A DNA stretch of 64,000 bases from Afipia sp. P52-10 (GTDB lineage Bacteria > Pseudomonadota > Alphaproteobacteria > Rhizobiales > Xanthobacteraceae): the NCBI RefSeq assembly GCF_000516555.1, contig NZ_AZSJ01000003.1, positions 1,074,066-1,138,065 of the forward strand, read 5' to 3'. Positions 29,021-38,331 of the stretch are shown here, one piece after another; the first letter of the stretch is position 1; each line of letters starts with the position of its first letter. The notes under the pieces were generated by a model. It searched no databases, was not told where the DNA came from, and was given only the letters and a program-made list of their open reading frames with translations. A program made the translations under genes and the position numbers.

Positions 29021-30395
29021 AGCGCTCGTCCAGAAGCTTGAAAATCGCACGCGCCGCCTGGCATTCACCGCCCTCCGGCCGTCCCGGCTTCGCCGACGGC
29101 GTCCAGCCATAGATGTCGACATGCAGCCACGGCGTCGTCGGCTCGACGAAACGGCCGAGGAACAGGGCGCAGGTGATCGAGCCGGCAAAACCACCGGATG
29201 GCGCGTTGTTGATATCGGCGACCTTGGAATCGAGCCATGCATCGTAAGGCGCCCACAGCGGCAGCCGCCATAGCGGATCGTGCTCCGACTGCGCACAGCG
29301 GGCGACATCGGCCGCCAGCGCATCGTCACGGGTATAAAATGGCGGCAGTTCCGGCCCCAGCGCCACGCGCGCCGCCCCCGTCAGCGTGCCGAGATCGATC
29401 AACATATCGGGCTTCTCTTCATCGGCGAGCGCCAGTGCATCCGCCAGCACGAGACGGCCTTCGGCGTCGGTGTTGCCGATCTCGACCGTCTGCCCCTTGC
29501 GCGAGGGATAGACGTCGAGCGGCCGGAACGCATTGCCGGCGACCGAATTTTCAACCGCCGGGATCAGCACGCGCAAGCGCAGCTTCAGCTTCGCGTCCAT
29601 GATCATCTGCCCCAGCGCCAGCACGTTGGCGGCGCCGCCCATGTCCTTCTTCATGATCAGCATGCCGCTCGACGGCTTCAGATCGACCCCGCCGGTGTCG
29701 AAGCAGACACCCTTGCCGACCAGCGTCACCTTCGGATGCTTCGCATCTCCCCAGGTGAAGTCGATCAGCCGCGGCGCACGCGTCGAAGCCTTGCCAACCG
29801 CATGCACGAGCGGGAAATTCTGCTTCAGCAGATCGTCGCCGACGATGCTGGAGAAGGCCGCGCCATAGCGATCCGCGATCGCCCGCGCTGCCGCCTCGAG
29901 TTCCTCCGGACCCATATCGTTGGCCGGCGTGTTGATGAGATCGCGCGCCAGCGTTGCCGCCTCCACCACCCGCGACAGCTCTGCGCCGTCGACGTCATTC
30001 GACAGCGCGAGCGTCACCTCCGGCTTATCCGCCTTGCGGTACCGCGCGAAGCGATAGCTACCGAGCGCGAAGGCGAGCACGGCGAGACGCGTATCGTGCG
30101 GCGCGTTCGCAAAGCGATAGGTGCCGCGCGGCAGCAAGCCTGGCAATTGACCGGGGCGAAAAGGATCTTTCCAACGACTCGCTGCATCTTCCAGGCCGAA
30201 CAGCACGCCCTCGATGTCGCCCGTGGACGACGGCATCAGCAAACACTGTCCGGGCTTGGCGGCGAAGCCACTCGATCTGACGAAGGTTCGCGCCGAAGCG
30301 TTCAGTCCGCCGACGACGTCATCAAGCGTCGATTTGGTGACAAAGGTGATCGGCGTCGCCTGGGCTGCCGAAGAGACATCGAAGATCGGATGCAT
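29013..30395 (-). CDS. Leucyl aminopeptidase family protein (M17)
   Basis: A 460-residue cytosolic metallo-aminopeptidase. The M17 metal and active-site signature NTDAEGRLVLADAL is present (about residues 310-323), as are the lysine-containing GKGVCFDTGGVDLKPSSGMLIMKKDMGGAA (metal ligands Asp and the catalytic Lys, about 230-259) and an N-terminal regulatory domain of the shorter PepB type. It lies upstream of and overlaps the NlpC/P60 gene by eight bases, so the two are translated from one transcript. They may act in sequence on peptides. Confidence 0.92.
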   Translation of the reverse strand: MHPIFDVSSAAQATPITFVTKSTLDDVVGGLNASARTFVRSSGFAAKPGQCLLMPSSTGDIEGVLFGLEDAASRWKDPFRPGQLPGLLPRGTYRFANAPHDTRLAVLAFALGSYRFARYRKADKPEVTLALSNDVDGAELSRVVEAATLARDLINTPANDMGPEELEAAARAIADRYGAAFSSIVGDDLLKQNFPLVHAVGKASTRAPRLIDFTWGDAKHPKVTLVGKGVCFDTGGVDLKPSSGMLIMKKDMGGAANVLALGQMIMDAKLKLRLRVLIPAVENSVAGNAFRPLDVYPSRKGQTVEIGNTDAEGRLVLADALALADEEKPDMLIDLGTLTGAARVALGPELPPFYTRDDALAADVARCAQSEHDPLWRLPLWAPYDAWLDSKVADINNAPSGGFAGSITCALFLGRFVEPTTPWLHVDIYGWTPSAKPGRPEGGECQAARAIFKLLDERYG

Positions 30396-30470
30396 GCTGT
30401 TTCTATACGAGACCAGAGGGGTTTGCGCCTAGAGCGGGGAACAGAGTACCCGCGGCGGGATACCAAGCAG

Positions 30471-30485
30471 TTAACCAGACATTAG
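30471..30485 (+). promoter_or_regulatory. Candidate CtrA-type site upstream of tadD
   Basis: TTAACCAGACATTAG matches the alphaproteobacterial CtrA consensus TTAA-N7-TTAA at seven of eight fixed positions. A further GTTAAC follows at 30487. It lies 49-63 nt before the tadD start. CtrA control of Flp pilus genes is known in Caulobacter; application here is inference. Confidence 0.35.
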
Positions 30486-30533
30486 GGTTAACAGTCTATT
30501 GCTCTCACCGTCCGCCTGTGTCCGCGGACGCAG

Positions 30534-31361
30534 ATGAGTCAACGCCCCATGCGCGGTCGATCCCCTATCCGCTTCGTTGCCACCGCAAGCGTTCTGGCGA
30601 TGGCTGGCCTGAGCGCCGCCGGCTGCTCCAGCCTGGCCCTCAAGGACATCACCGGCTCGACCAGCGCGACGGCATCGGCGCCCGCTCCGCAGTCGGACGC
30701 CGACTGGCGCAGGGCGGTCGAGATCTATGGCGAGCGTCACCGCGCCAACCCGAAGGATCCGAACGTCGCCTTGCAGTATGGTCTTGCGCTGCGCGCGACC
30801 GGACAGCGCGCGCAGTCCGTCGCCGTCCTGGAACAGGCCGCGATCACCCATTCCGAGAACCGCGCGCTGCTGGCCGCATATGGCCGCGCCTTGGTTGACA
30901 ACGGCAGCTACCAGCAGGGCTTCGACACGCTGACCCGCGCGCATACGCCCGACAATCCCGATTGGCACATTCTCTCGGTGCAGGGAACTGCGCTGGACCG
31001 GCTCGGCCGCCATGAAGACGCTCGGCGCTATTACGCAAATGCTCTGAAGATCAAGCCGGATGAGCCGTCGGTGTTGTCGAATCTCGGCATGTCCTATGTG
31101 CTCTCGAAGCAGCTGCCGCAGGCGGAAGACGCGCTTCGCCGGGCGCAGACCGTCGCCAAGGGCGACGCGCGCGTCCGGCAGAACCTGGCGCTGGTCGTCG
31201 GCCTGCAAGGGCGTATGGCCGAAGCGGAAACCATCATCACCGCCGGCCTGCCTCCTGACGAAGCCGCCGAAAGCGTCAGCTCTCTGAAAGAAATGCTGCG
31301 CGGCAGCCCGGAGCAGCCGCGCAGCCGCAGAGCCGAGGCCGGGCCCGCCTCCCGCACCTGA
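30534..31361 (+). CDS. tadD: TPR lipoprotein of Flp pilus assembly, TadD-like
   Basis: A 275-residue protein with a lipoprotein signal (VLAMAGLSAAGCSSL, lipid Cys near residue 32) followed by several tetratricopeptide repeats (about residues 60-235, for example NPKDPNVALQYGLALRATGQRAQSVAVLEQAA). TadD proteins are outer-membrane-associated pilotin-like factors for the RcpA/CpaC secretin. It is on the plus strand, convergent with tadC, at one end of the cpa/tad cluster. In-frame ATGs at 30534 and 30549 are both possible starts. Confidence 0.85.
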   Translation: MSQRPMRGRSPIRFVATASVLAMAGLSAAGCSSLALKDITGSTSATASAPAPQSDADWRRAVEIYGERHRANPKDPNVALQYGLALRATGQRAQSVAVLEQAAITHSENRALLAAYGRALVDNGSYQQGFDTLTRAHTPDNPDWHILSVQGTALDRLGRHEDARRYYANALKIKPDEPSVLSNLGMSYVLSKQLPQAEDALRRAQTVAKGDARVRQNLALVVGLQGRMAEAETIITAGLPPDEAAESVSSLKEMLRGSPEQPRSRRAEAGPASRT

Positions 31362-31391
31362 CGGGCGTTATCATCGGCGCCGCCAAGCGCC

Positions 31392-32366
31392 TTACCAGGT
31401 GTTGGCGATGCGAATGCCGGTCGGTCCGAGGATCACGACGAAGAGCACCGGCAGGAAGAACAGCACCATCGGCACCGTCAGCATCGGCGGCAATGCGGCG
31501 GCCTTCTTCTCCGCCTCCGTCATGCGCGCATCGCGATTTTCCTGCGCCATGACGCGCAACGTCGCCCCAAGCGGCGTGCCATATCGCTCGGACTGCGCCA
31601 GCGCCATGCAGACGGATTTCACGCCGTCGAGGCCGGTGCGCATCTGCAGGTTCTCGTAAGCGATCTTGCGGTCCGACAGATACGACAGCTCGGCCGTCGT
31701 CAGGGTGAACTCCTCGGCGAGCGGAACCGATTGCGTGCCGATCTCGCTCGCCACCTTGCGGAAGGCAAGCTCCACCGACATGCCGGATTCCACGCAGATC
31801 AGCAACAGATCGAGCGCATCGGGGAACGCACGCTTGATCGAGAGCTGGCGCTTCTTGATCGCATTCTTCAGATAGATCATCGGCGCCTGCATGCCGAGAT
31901 AGGCCGCGACGATGCAGATCAGCAGCTTGACGCCCAGTCCCTGAGTCATATTCGCGATCAGGAAGACGTAGATGACCGTCGCCAGCAGGGCGACGATCGG
32001 CGTCACCAGGCGAAAGAACAGGAACGTGACGTAGGGAGCTTGTCCGCGAAAGCCGGCCTGCAGCAGCTTTTCCCGCGCCGCCTCCTGCGCCAGCCATTTG
32101 CCGAGATTGAAGTCCTCGACGACCTTCTGCACGACCTGCTTCGGCGTCTGCCGCAACGAGACCTTCTCAGTGCGGTTCAGGCGATCCCGCTCGCGCTGGC
32201 GGAGCCGCTCCCGCTCGTCGGCCACCGCACGCATGCGCTTGCTGAGGCCATCGGTGACGAACAGCGGCGAGATCAGCGTAAAGACGGTCGCCCCCACTGC
32301 AATGGCAGCGAAGAACATCGTCATCAGACGCGTATCATGCAGCGTGTCTATCAGAGCATCGATCAT
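31392..32366 (-). CDS. tadC: Flp pilus platform protein TadC
   Basis: A 324-residue integral membrane protein of the type II secretion F family. It forms the inner-membrane platform with TadB. Hydrophobic segments are at about residues 15-35, 115-160 and at the C-terminus. The T2SSF core includes FPDALDLLLICVESGMSVELAFRKVA (about 179-204) and ERYGTPLGATLRVMAQENRDARMTEAEKKAAALPPMLTVP. The gene lies 7 nt after tadB and ends the minus-strand pilus operon. Confidence 0.93.
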   Translation of the reverse strand: MIDALIDTLHDTRLMTMFFAAIAVGATVFTLISPLFVTDGLSKRMRAVADERERLRQRERDRLNRTEKVSLRQTPKQVVQKVVEDFNLGKWLAQEAAREKLLQAGFRGQAPYVTFLFFRLVTPIVALLATVIYVFLIANMTQGLGVKLLICIVAAYLGMQAPMIYLKNAIKKRQLSIKRAFPDALDLLLICVESGMSVELAFRKVASEIGTQSVPLAEEFTLTTAELSYLSDRKIAYENLQMRTGLDGVKSVCMALAQSERYGTPLGATLRVMAQENRDARMTEAEKKAAALPPMLTVPMVLFFLPVLFVVILGPTGIRIANTW

Positions 32367-32373
32367 CGGCAGC

Positions 32374-33348
32374 TCAGAAATCGAAGTTGATCATTTTCTT
32401 CATGACGAGGACGCCGATCGTCATCCACACGGCACTCGCGGCCAGCATCAGGCGGCCGGGCGACGTCGTCCAAAGGAGCTCGATGTATGACGGATTGGTG
32501 ATGTAGACGATGCCCATAATGGCTGGCGGCATCGAGCCGATGATGGCGGCCGACGCCTTCGCCTCCATCGACATCGCCTTGATCTTAGCCCGCATCTTCT
32601 TGCGATCGCGCAGCACCTTCGACAGATTGCCAAGCGCCTCGGATAGATTGCCGCCGGCCTTCTGCTGGATCGATACGACGATGCCGAAGAAGTTTGCCTC
32701 CGGGACCGGCATCCGTTCGTAGAGACGGCTGCAGGCCTCGCCGATCGGCATGCCGATCGCCTGCGTCTCGACGATGGCTGCGAATTCGCTGCGAACCGGC
32801 TCCCGCGCGTCCGCGGCAACGACCTTGATGGAATCGAACAGCGGCAGGCCAGCCTTGATGCCGCGCACGATGATATCGACTGCGTCGGGCAGCCCTTCGA
32901 GGAACAGCCGCTCGCGGCGATTCTTCAGGTAACCAAGCAACCAGCGCGGAAGCCCGAAACCCGCGGCAAATCCGAAACCAAGAGCCGGCAGAAATCCAGC
33001 GCCGAGCAAGAGCGCCAACAGCAGCATCGACACCCCGAAGACCACCGACCCGATGACGAACTGCTGCTTACTCCAGCTCAGCCCGGCCTGCGCGATACGC
33101 GTGGCGATCGGAATGTTCTTCGACTGCTTGTGCCGCTCCTCGACCTCCTTGAGTGACTCTTCGACCTGCTGCCGGCGCGATCGCTGCACGCGGTCAGCGC
33201 GACGGGCGACCGGCTCGGACTTCGCGAAGGCCGCGCGCCGCTGCTCGGCCTGCCGCTCGCCGGACAGGATCGGATACAGGAACACCCAGGCCAGGCCGCC
33301 GATCGCGACCGCCGCCATGAAGGCCACCGAGAACGCTTGCATCGTCAT
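32374..33348 (-). CDS. tadB: Flp pilus platform protein TadB
   Basis: A 324-residue membrane protein and TadC partner. An N-terminal membrane helix is followed by a charged cytoplasmic region (residues about 30-95, RRADRVQRSRRQQVEESLKEVEERH). The T2SSF domain then has GLPDAVDIIVRGIKAGLPLFDSIKVVA (about 155-181) and SIQQKAGGNLSEALGNLSKVLRDRKKMRAKIKAMSMEAKASA. The start overlaps the cpaF stop by four bases. Confidence 0.93.
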   Translation of the reverse strand: MTMQAFSVAFMAAVAIGGLAWVFLYPILSGERQAEQRRAAFAKSEPVARRADRVQRSRRQQVEESLKEVEERHKQSKNIPIATRIAQAGLSWSKQQFVIGSVVFGVSMLLLALLLGAGFLPALGFGFAAGFGLPRWLLGYLKNRRERLFLEGLPDAVDIIVRGIKAGLPLFDSIKVVAADAREPVRSEFAAIVETQAIGMPIGEACSRLYERMPVPEANFFGIVVSIQQKAGGNLSEALGNLSKVLRDRKKMRAKIKAMSMEAKASAAIIGSMPPAIMGIVYITNPSYIELLWTTSPGRLMLAASAVWMTIGVLVMKKMINFDF

Positions 33349-34802
33349 CGCAGGCCCACGCGCTCGCTGGCGGGAAGCTCACCGGCGTCGAGCGCGGCCG
33401 CGAGCCGCTTCTCCTCGCCGTAGTAACGCGCCCGCTCCCAAAACCGGGGCCGGCCGATGCCGTTCGAGCGATGTCGTCCCAGGATCTTGCCGCTCGTGTC
33501 TTCGCCGAGCAGGTCGTACACGAACAGATCCTGCGTCACGATCGTATCGCCTTCCATCCCCATGACTTCGGTGATGTGGGTGATGCGGCGTGAGCCATCG
33601 CGCAGGCGTGAAACCTGGATCACCACGTCGACGGAGGCACAGATCATCTCCCGAATGGTCCGCGACGGCAGCGAATAGCCACCCATCGTGATCATCGATT
33701 CGCATCGCGACAGCGCCTCGCGCGGGCTATTGGCGTGCAGCGTGCCCATCGAACCGTCGTGACCGGTGTTCATGGCCTGCAGCAGGTCAAATGCCTCCGG
33801 TCCGCGCACTTCGCCGACGATGATCCGTTCAGGGCGCATGCGCAGACAGTTCTTCACCAGATCGCGCATGGTGATCTGGCCTTCGCCCTCGAGATTCGGT
33901 GGCCGCGTTTCCAGGCGCACCGTATGCGGTTGCTGCAACTGCAGTTCCGCCGCGTCCTCGCAGGTGATGATGCGCTCGTCCTCATCGATGTAGTTCGTGA
34001 GGCAGTTCAGCAGCGTGGTCTTTCCCGAGCCGGTGCCGCCGGAGATCAGAACATTGCAGCGGACCCGGCCGATGATCTTGAGGATCTCGGCGCCCTCGTT
34101 GCTGATGGCGCCGAACCTGACGAGTTGATCGAGGGTCAGCTTGTCACGTTTGAACTTGCGGATCGTCAGCACCGGCCCGTCGAGCGCCAACGGCGGCACG
34201 ATCGCATTGACACGCGAACCATCCGCCAGCCGCGCGTCGCAGATCGGCGAGGATTCATCGACACGCCGGCCGACTTGGCTGACAATCCGCTGGCAGATGT
34301 TCAACAGCTGCTGGTTGTCGCGGAAGCGGATGCCTGTCCGCTGGATCTTGCCAGCGACCTCGATGTAGACGGTGTCGGCCCCGTTGACCATGATGTCGGC
34401 GATATCGTCGCGCGACAGCAGCGGTTCGAGCGGGCCATAGCCGAGAACGTCATTGCAGATATCGTCGAGCAGCTCTTCCTGCTCGGCGATCGACATGACG
34501 ATGTTCTTGATCGCGATGATCTCGTTGACGATATCGCGGATTTCCTCCCGCGCGGACTCGCCGTCGAGCTTCGCGAGCTGAGCGAGATCGATCGCCTCGA
34601 TCAGCGCGCCGAAGACCGTTCCCTTAATCTGGTAGTAGTTCTCGGAGCGGCGCACCTCGCGCTGGGGCGGCGGAGCGGACCGGACAGGCGCGATCGGTGG
34701 CGCCGCAATCGGCTCGGTCGGCAGGCGCGCGGGCGCAGGCTCGCTGGCGACCGGCTTGAGCAGCCTGGTTTCCGTTTCCGATGCGCTACGCTTACCGAAC
34801 AC
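33345..34802 (-). CDS. cpaF: Flp pilus assembly ATPase, CpaF/TadA
   Basis: A 485-residue hexameric secretion ATPase (GspE/VirB11 type) that drives pilin assembly from the cytoplasm. It has a variable Pro-rich N-terminus (residues 1-50), an all-helical N-terminal domain, Walker [11 protein letters not shown] (about 254-263), an Asp box, Walker [43 protein letters not shown] (about 322-363) with the His box. All motifs look intact. It overlaps tadB by four bases and follows cpaE by 21. Confidence 0.95.
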   Translation of the reverse strand: MFGKRSASETETRLLKPVASEPAPARLPTEPIAAPPIAPVRSAPPPQREVRRSENYYQIKGTVFGALIEAIDLAQLAKLDGESAREEIRDIVNEIIAIKNIVMSIAEQEELLDDICNDVLGYGPLEPLLSRDDIADIMVNGADTVYIEVAGKIQRTGIRFRDNQQLLNICQRIVSQVGRRVDESSPICDARLADGSRVNAIVPPLALDGPVLTIRKFKRDKLTLDQLVRFGAISNEGAEILKIIGRVRCNVLISGGTGSGKTTLLNCLTNYIDEDERIITCEDAAELQLQQPHTVRLETRPPNLEGEGQITMRDLVKNCLRMRPERIIVGEVRGPEAFDLLQAMNTGHDGSMGTLHANSPREALSRCESMITMGGYSLPSRTIREMICASVDVVIQVSRLRDGSRRITHITEVMGMEGDTIVTQDLFVYDLLGEDTSGKILGRHRSNGIGRPRFWERARYYGEEKRLAAALDAGELPASERVGLR

Positions 34803-34823
34803 GACGATACTCCACGCGAAAGA

Positions 34824-36092
34824 CTATCTGGCGAGCAACTTCCCAAAGAATGGCGACAGCAGAGAGTTGCGCGGCTTCTTCGCCTCGGCACGGCCGGTCA
34901 AGCGCTGGGCGATCTGCAGGAACAGCTCGGTCACCTTGTGCTTCGATGCGATCTCTTCGATCATCTGGCCGTTGTTCGAGGCGAGACCGAACAGCTGCGG
35001 CTCGAACGGAATGATCGCCACCGGTTCGCTCTCGATCGCTCTCGAGAATTCTCCGATCTTGATCTCCGGCCGCTTCGGCACGCCGACTTGGTTGACGCAA
35101 TACAGCGGCGCGCGGTCGTTCGGCCGCGCCGCCTTGAGCAGATCGAACAGGTTCTTGGTGTTGCGCAGGTTCGCCAGGTCCGGCGCCGCGACGATCAGGA
35201 TGTCATCGGCGGCCACCAGCGCGCGCTTGGTCCAGCCGGACCACTGGTGCGGCACATCGAGCACGATGCACGGCACCGATGAGCGCAGGGTATCGAACAC
35301 GGAGTCGAACGCCTCGGCCCCGAAGTCGTAGACGCGGTCGAGCGTCGCCGGGGCCGCCAGCAAACTGAGATGATCGGTGCATTTCGAAAGCAGGCGGTCG
35401 ATGAACGCCGTGTCGATCCGGTCCGGCGAGAACACCGCATCGGCGATGCCCTGCACCGGGTCTTGATTGTAGTCGAGCCCTGCGGTGCCGAACGCGAGAT
35501 CCAGATCGACCACCACGGAATCGAGCGACAGGTCGCGAGCGATGGCCCAAGCGATGTTGTGGGCGATCGTCGATGCGCCGACGCCGCCCTTGGCGCCGGT
35601 CACCGCGATCAGTCGGCCCACCGGCTTGGCCTCAGGCGTCGAGAACAGGCCGCATATGGCGCGAACGAGATCGATCGGCGCCACCGGAGCGATCACATAA
35701 TCGCTGACCCCGCGGCGAACCAACTCACGGTAAAGCATGACATCATTCATGCGTCCGACGACGATGACGCGGGTGCCGGCGTCGCAAACCGTAGCCAGTT
35801 GATCGAGGCCTGCAAGGATATCCCCGCGGCCTTCCGTCTCCAGAATGATCACATTCGGCGTCGGAGCGTTGCGATAGGCTTCGATCGCCGCCGTCATGCC
35901 GCCCATCTGGATCTTCAGATGCGCTTTCGCCAGCCGCCGATCCTCACCGGCCGACTGGACCGACGCAGCCGTCTCAACCGTCTCGCAAAAGGCCTGCACG
36001 GACACGCGCGGCGACGGCGCGATATGCTCCTCGCCAGCCGCCGTTGTTCCGGTGCCATCCGCCTCGTTGGTTTGTCGCGCGTAATTAATCAT
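34824..36092 (-). CDS. cpaE: Pilus localisation ATPase, CpaE/TadZ
   Basis: A 422-residue protein with an atypical receiver-like N-terminal domain (about residues 45-150, PNVIILETEGRGDILAGLDQLA...VIVVGRMND) and a ParA/MinD-type ATPase domain. Its deviant Walker A is AVTGAKGGVGASTIAHNIA (about 164-182), with VVVDLDLAFGTAGLDYN following. CpaE positions the secretin and ATPase at the pole. It starts within the cpaD stop (four-base overlap) and is followed by cpaF. Confidence 0.93.
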   Translation of the reverse strand: MINYARQTNEADGTGTTAAGEEHIAPSPRVSVQAFCETVETAASVQSAGEDRRLAKAHLKIQMGGMTAAIEAYRNAPTPNVIILETEGRGDILAGLDQLATVCDAGTRVIVVGRMNDVMLYRELVRRGVSDYVIAPVAPIDLVRAICGLFSTPEAKPVGRLIAVTGAKGGVGASTIAHNIAWAIARDLSLDSVVVDLDLAFGTAGLDYNQDPVQGIADAVFSPDRIDTAFIDRLLSKCTDHLSLLAAPATLDRVYDFGAEAFDSVFDTLRSSVPCIVLDVPHQWSGWTKRALVAADDILIVAAPDLANLRNTKNLFDLLKAARPNDRAPLYCVNQVGVPKRPEIKIGEFSRAIESEPVAIIPFEPQLFGLASNNGQMIEEIASKHKVTELFLQIAQRLTGRAEAKKPRNSLLSPFFGKLLAR

Positions 36093-36832
36093 TTGCCGAC
36101 GTCACTGATCTTGCCGCGTTCCACATCAGGATACTGCGTGGTTGTCGAATCGCCCTTCGCGTACTTGCCGAGCACGGTGGTCCGCCGCGCGGTGTAGCCC
36201 GGCGATTCGGGGCGTGGTTGCACGAGATCGGCCGGATTGGCGACCATCGCCGCCAGGTTGCGCTGGGACGCGCAACCGAGATTCCAGTATGGCCGGTTGT
36301 TCTGATAGATATCGTTCTTGAACGAAGGCCCGAGATCTTCCGGCCAGAGCCCGCACGGGCCGGCATCGGCGGTGACGCGCGGATAGCTGAGCTTGATGGT
36401 CGCAAACTGCCGCGGATCAGCCGGCGTATAACGGCGCACGCTGACGCCACGCGATGGAATTCCCGCCGAGGCGACGATGGACTGGATGTCGTGCAGCGAC
36501 TGCTGCGCCGCCCGGGCATTCGGCGTCGCCGTTGGCACCTCGACCACCAGCGGGCCGGTGCCCTCCTGCATCCACGCCTGGGCATAGGCCATGACGTCGG
36601 TCCGCTGCGGCGCGGTCAACCCGCCACGGCCGGTGCCGACGAATACCTCGATCGTACGATCCGCCTCCTGCACGACGATCGGATGCCGCTGGCGATAGTC
36701 GGTCGGAATGCCACCGGTCACCACCTCTTCCTTCGTGTGCGTGCAGGCGCCGAGCGCCACTGCCAGAAGCAGAGCCGGCAGCCATCGCCCGCCATGGACC
36801 GCAACGGCCGGGACAAATGTGAAACGTATCAT
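36089..36832 (-). CDS. cpaD: Pilus assembly lipoprotein CpaD
   Basis: A 247-residue outer-membrane-associated protein. It has a lipoprotein-type signal ending LAVALGACTHTKEE (lipid Cys near residue 30). The CpaD family core includes RHPIVVQEADRTIEVFVGTGRGGLT (about 49-73) and CGLWPEDLG...NLGCASQRNLAAMVANPADLVQPRPE (about 160-210), including the conserved cysteines. It follows cpaC by 17 nt. Confidence 0.92.
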   Translation of the reverse strand: MIRFTFVPAVAVHGGRWLPALLLAVALGACTHTKEEVVTGGIPTDYRQRHPIVVQEADRTIEVFVGTGRGGLTAPQRTDVMAYAQAWMQEGTGPLVVEVPTATPNARAAQQSLHDIQSIVASAGIPSRGVSVRRYTPADPRQFATIKLSYPRVTADAGPCGLWPEDLGPSFKNDIYQNNRPYWNLGCASQRNLAAMVANPADLVQPRPESPGYTARRTTVLGKYAKGDSTTTQYPDVERGKISDVGK

Positions 36833-36849
36833 GCGCGTGCCCTTGCCGC

Positions 36850-38331
36850 CTAATCCGTGATGAAACCAAAGACGTTCCGGCGCTGCCTCACCGGATCGAC
36901 ATGCGCCGGCACGCCATAGATCCGATTGATCGCACCGGTCATGACCGACGATGGATCGGACGAGTCGACGAATCCATCATCCGGCCGCGAAAGATCCTTC
37001 TGCGCGACGGCGCGCACCACGTAAGGCGTCACCAGCACCATCAGTTCGGTCTGACGGTTGACGTAGTCGCGGCTCTTGAACAGCGTACCGAGCACCGGCA
37101 GCTGCATCAGGCCGGGCAAGCCGTTCAGCGCGACCCGGGTCTGCTCCTGGATCAAGCCTGCCATGGCAAGCGAGCCACCGGACGGAATCTCCACCGTCGT
37201 ATCGGCGCGACGGGTCCGGATCGAGGGAATCGTCAGCGTGTTCGTCGTCGTCTGGCTGACGGCCTGGGCGAGTTGCAGGGAATTGTCGGAGGAGAGCTCC
37301 GACACTTCCGTCATCACCCGCAGGCTGATCCGCCCTTCGGTCAGCACGACCGGCGTGAAATTCAACGTGATGCCGAACTTCTTGAAATCGACCTGGGTCG
37401 AACAGCTGCGCGTCACCGGATCGCAGGTATAGCCTTTCGGGATCGGAAACTCGCCGCCTGCGACGAATGCTGCGGCCTCGCCGGAAATGGCCGTGAGATT
37501 CGGTTCGGCCAGGGTTCGCACCACGCCGGCACGCTCCATCGCCCGGACCGTCGCATTGACGGACTTGAACTGGCCGGTGATCGCATTCGAATCGACCAAT
37601 GCCTTGCCGTTCACCGAGAACGGGTTCGCATTGTTGAAGTTCACCACCGACGTTCCGATGTTCAGCGAGCCGCTGAGATCGATGCCGAGCTGCTTGATGA
37701 CGTCGCGTTGCACTTCCGCAACCGTCACCTTCAGCATCACCTGATCGCGGCCGCGCACGACGATACCGTTGACGACCTTGGCTGGATCGCCCACCAGTCG
37801 TCCGGCAAGGTCGGCAGCCTGCTGCGCATCGACCGGGCTGTTCACGACGCCGGACAGCACCACGCCGTCGCCGACGCCTTCGATGCTAATGTCCGCGTTC
37901 GGCATAGCCTGCTTCAACGCCGCGCGAACGCCGTTCAGGTCGCGCGTCACGGCGATGTCGTAGGCGGCGATCTGCTGCCCCTCACTATCGAAGAAGAAGA
38001 TGTTGGTCTGACCGACCGCGGCACCGATGATATAGGCGCGTTGCGCCGAGCGGACCACGGCGTTGGCGATCTTCGGATCGGCGACCAGAACGTCTTTGAT
38101 CTCGCGCGGCAGGTCGATCACCACCGATTTGCCGATGCCGAGCGGCAGGAAGCGCGTGGCGCCCTGGATCGGCGCCGGCGAACCGGCCCGGTAATCGCTG
38201 GCGATCGCCGGGGAATTGGCCGGTGTCAGCGCCACGACCGCCATGGCCATGAACGACAACGCGCAGACCGCCTGCGCCAGTTGCGAGCGGAGCGTCAACC
38301 GCCGAGTCATCCCACCCATCCCCTCGATCAC
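36850..38331 (-). CDS. cpaC: Outer-membrane secretin CpaC/RcpA
   Basis: A 493-residue secretin forming the outer-membrane channel of the Flp pilus. It has a signal peptide (hydrophobic to about residue 42), an N-terminal pilus domain (about 62-130, SVVIDLPREIKDVLVADPKIANAVV), a BON domain (about 130-200), and the secretin domain with PNLTAISGEAAAFVAGGEFPIPKG and the terminal VPSGGSLAMAGLIQE-type motif (about 385-400). The frame opens at GTG 38331 overlapping the cpaB stop. ATG 38310 has GAGGGG nine bases upstream and is an equally good start. Confidence 0.93.
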   Translation of the reverse strand: MIEGMGGMTRRLTLRSQLAQAVCALSFMAMAVVALTPANSPAIASDYRAGSPAPIQGATRFLPLGIGKSVVIDLPREIKDVLVADPKIANAVVRSAQRAYIIGAAVGQTNIFFFDSEGQQIAAYDIAVTRDLNGVRAALKQAMPNADISIEGVGDGVVLSGVVNSPVDAQQAADLAGRLVGDPAKVVNGIVVRGRDQVMLKVTVAEVQRDVIKQLGIDLSGSLNIGTSVVNFNNANPFSVNGKALVDSNAITGQFKSVNATVRAMERAGVVRTLAEPNLTAISGEAAAFVAGGEFPIPKGYTCDPVTRSCSTQVDFKKFGITLNFTPVVLTEGRISLRVMTEVSELSSDNSLQLAQAVSQTTTNTLTIPSIRTRRADTTVEIPSGGSLAMAGLIQEQTRVALNGLPGLMQLPVLGTLFKSRDYVNRQTELMVLVTPYVVRAVAQKDLSRPDDGFVDSSDPSSVMTGAINRIYGVPAHVDPVRQRRNVFGFITD

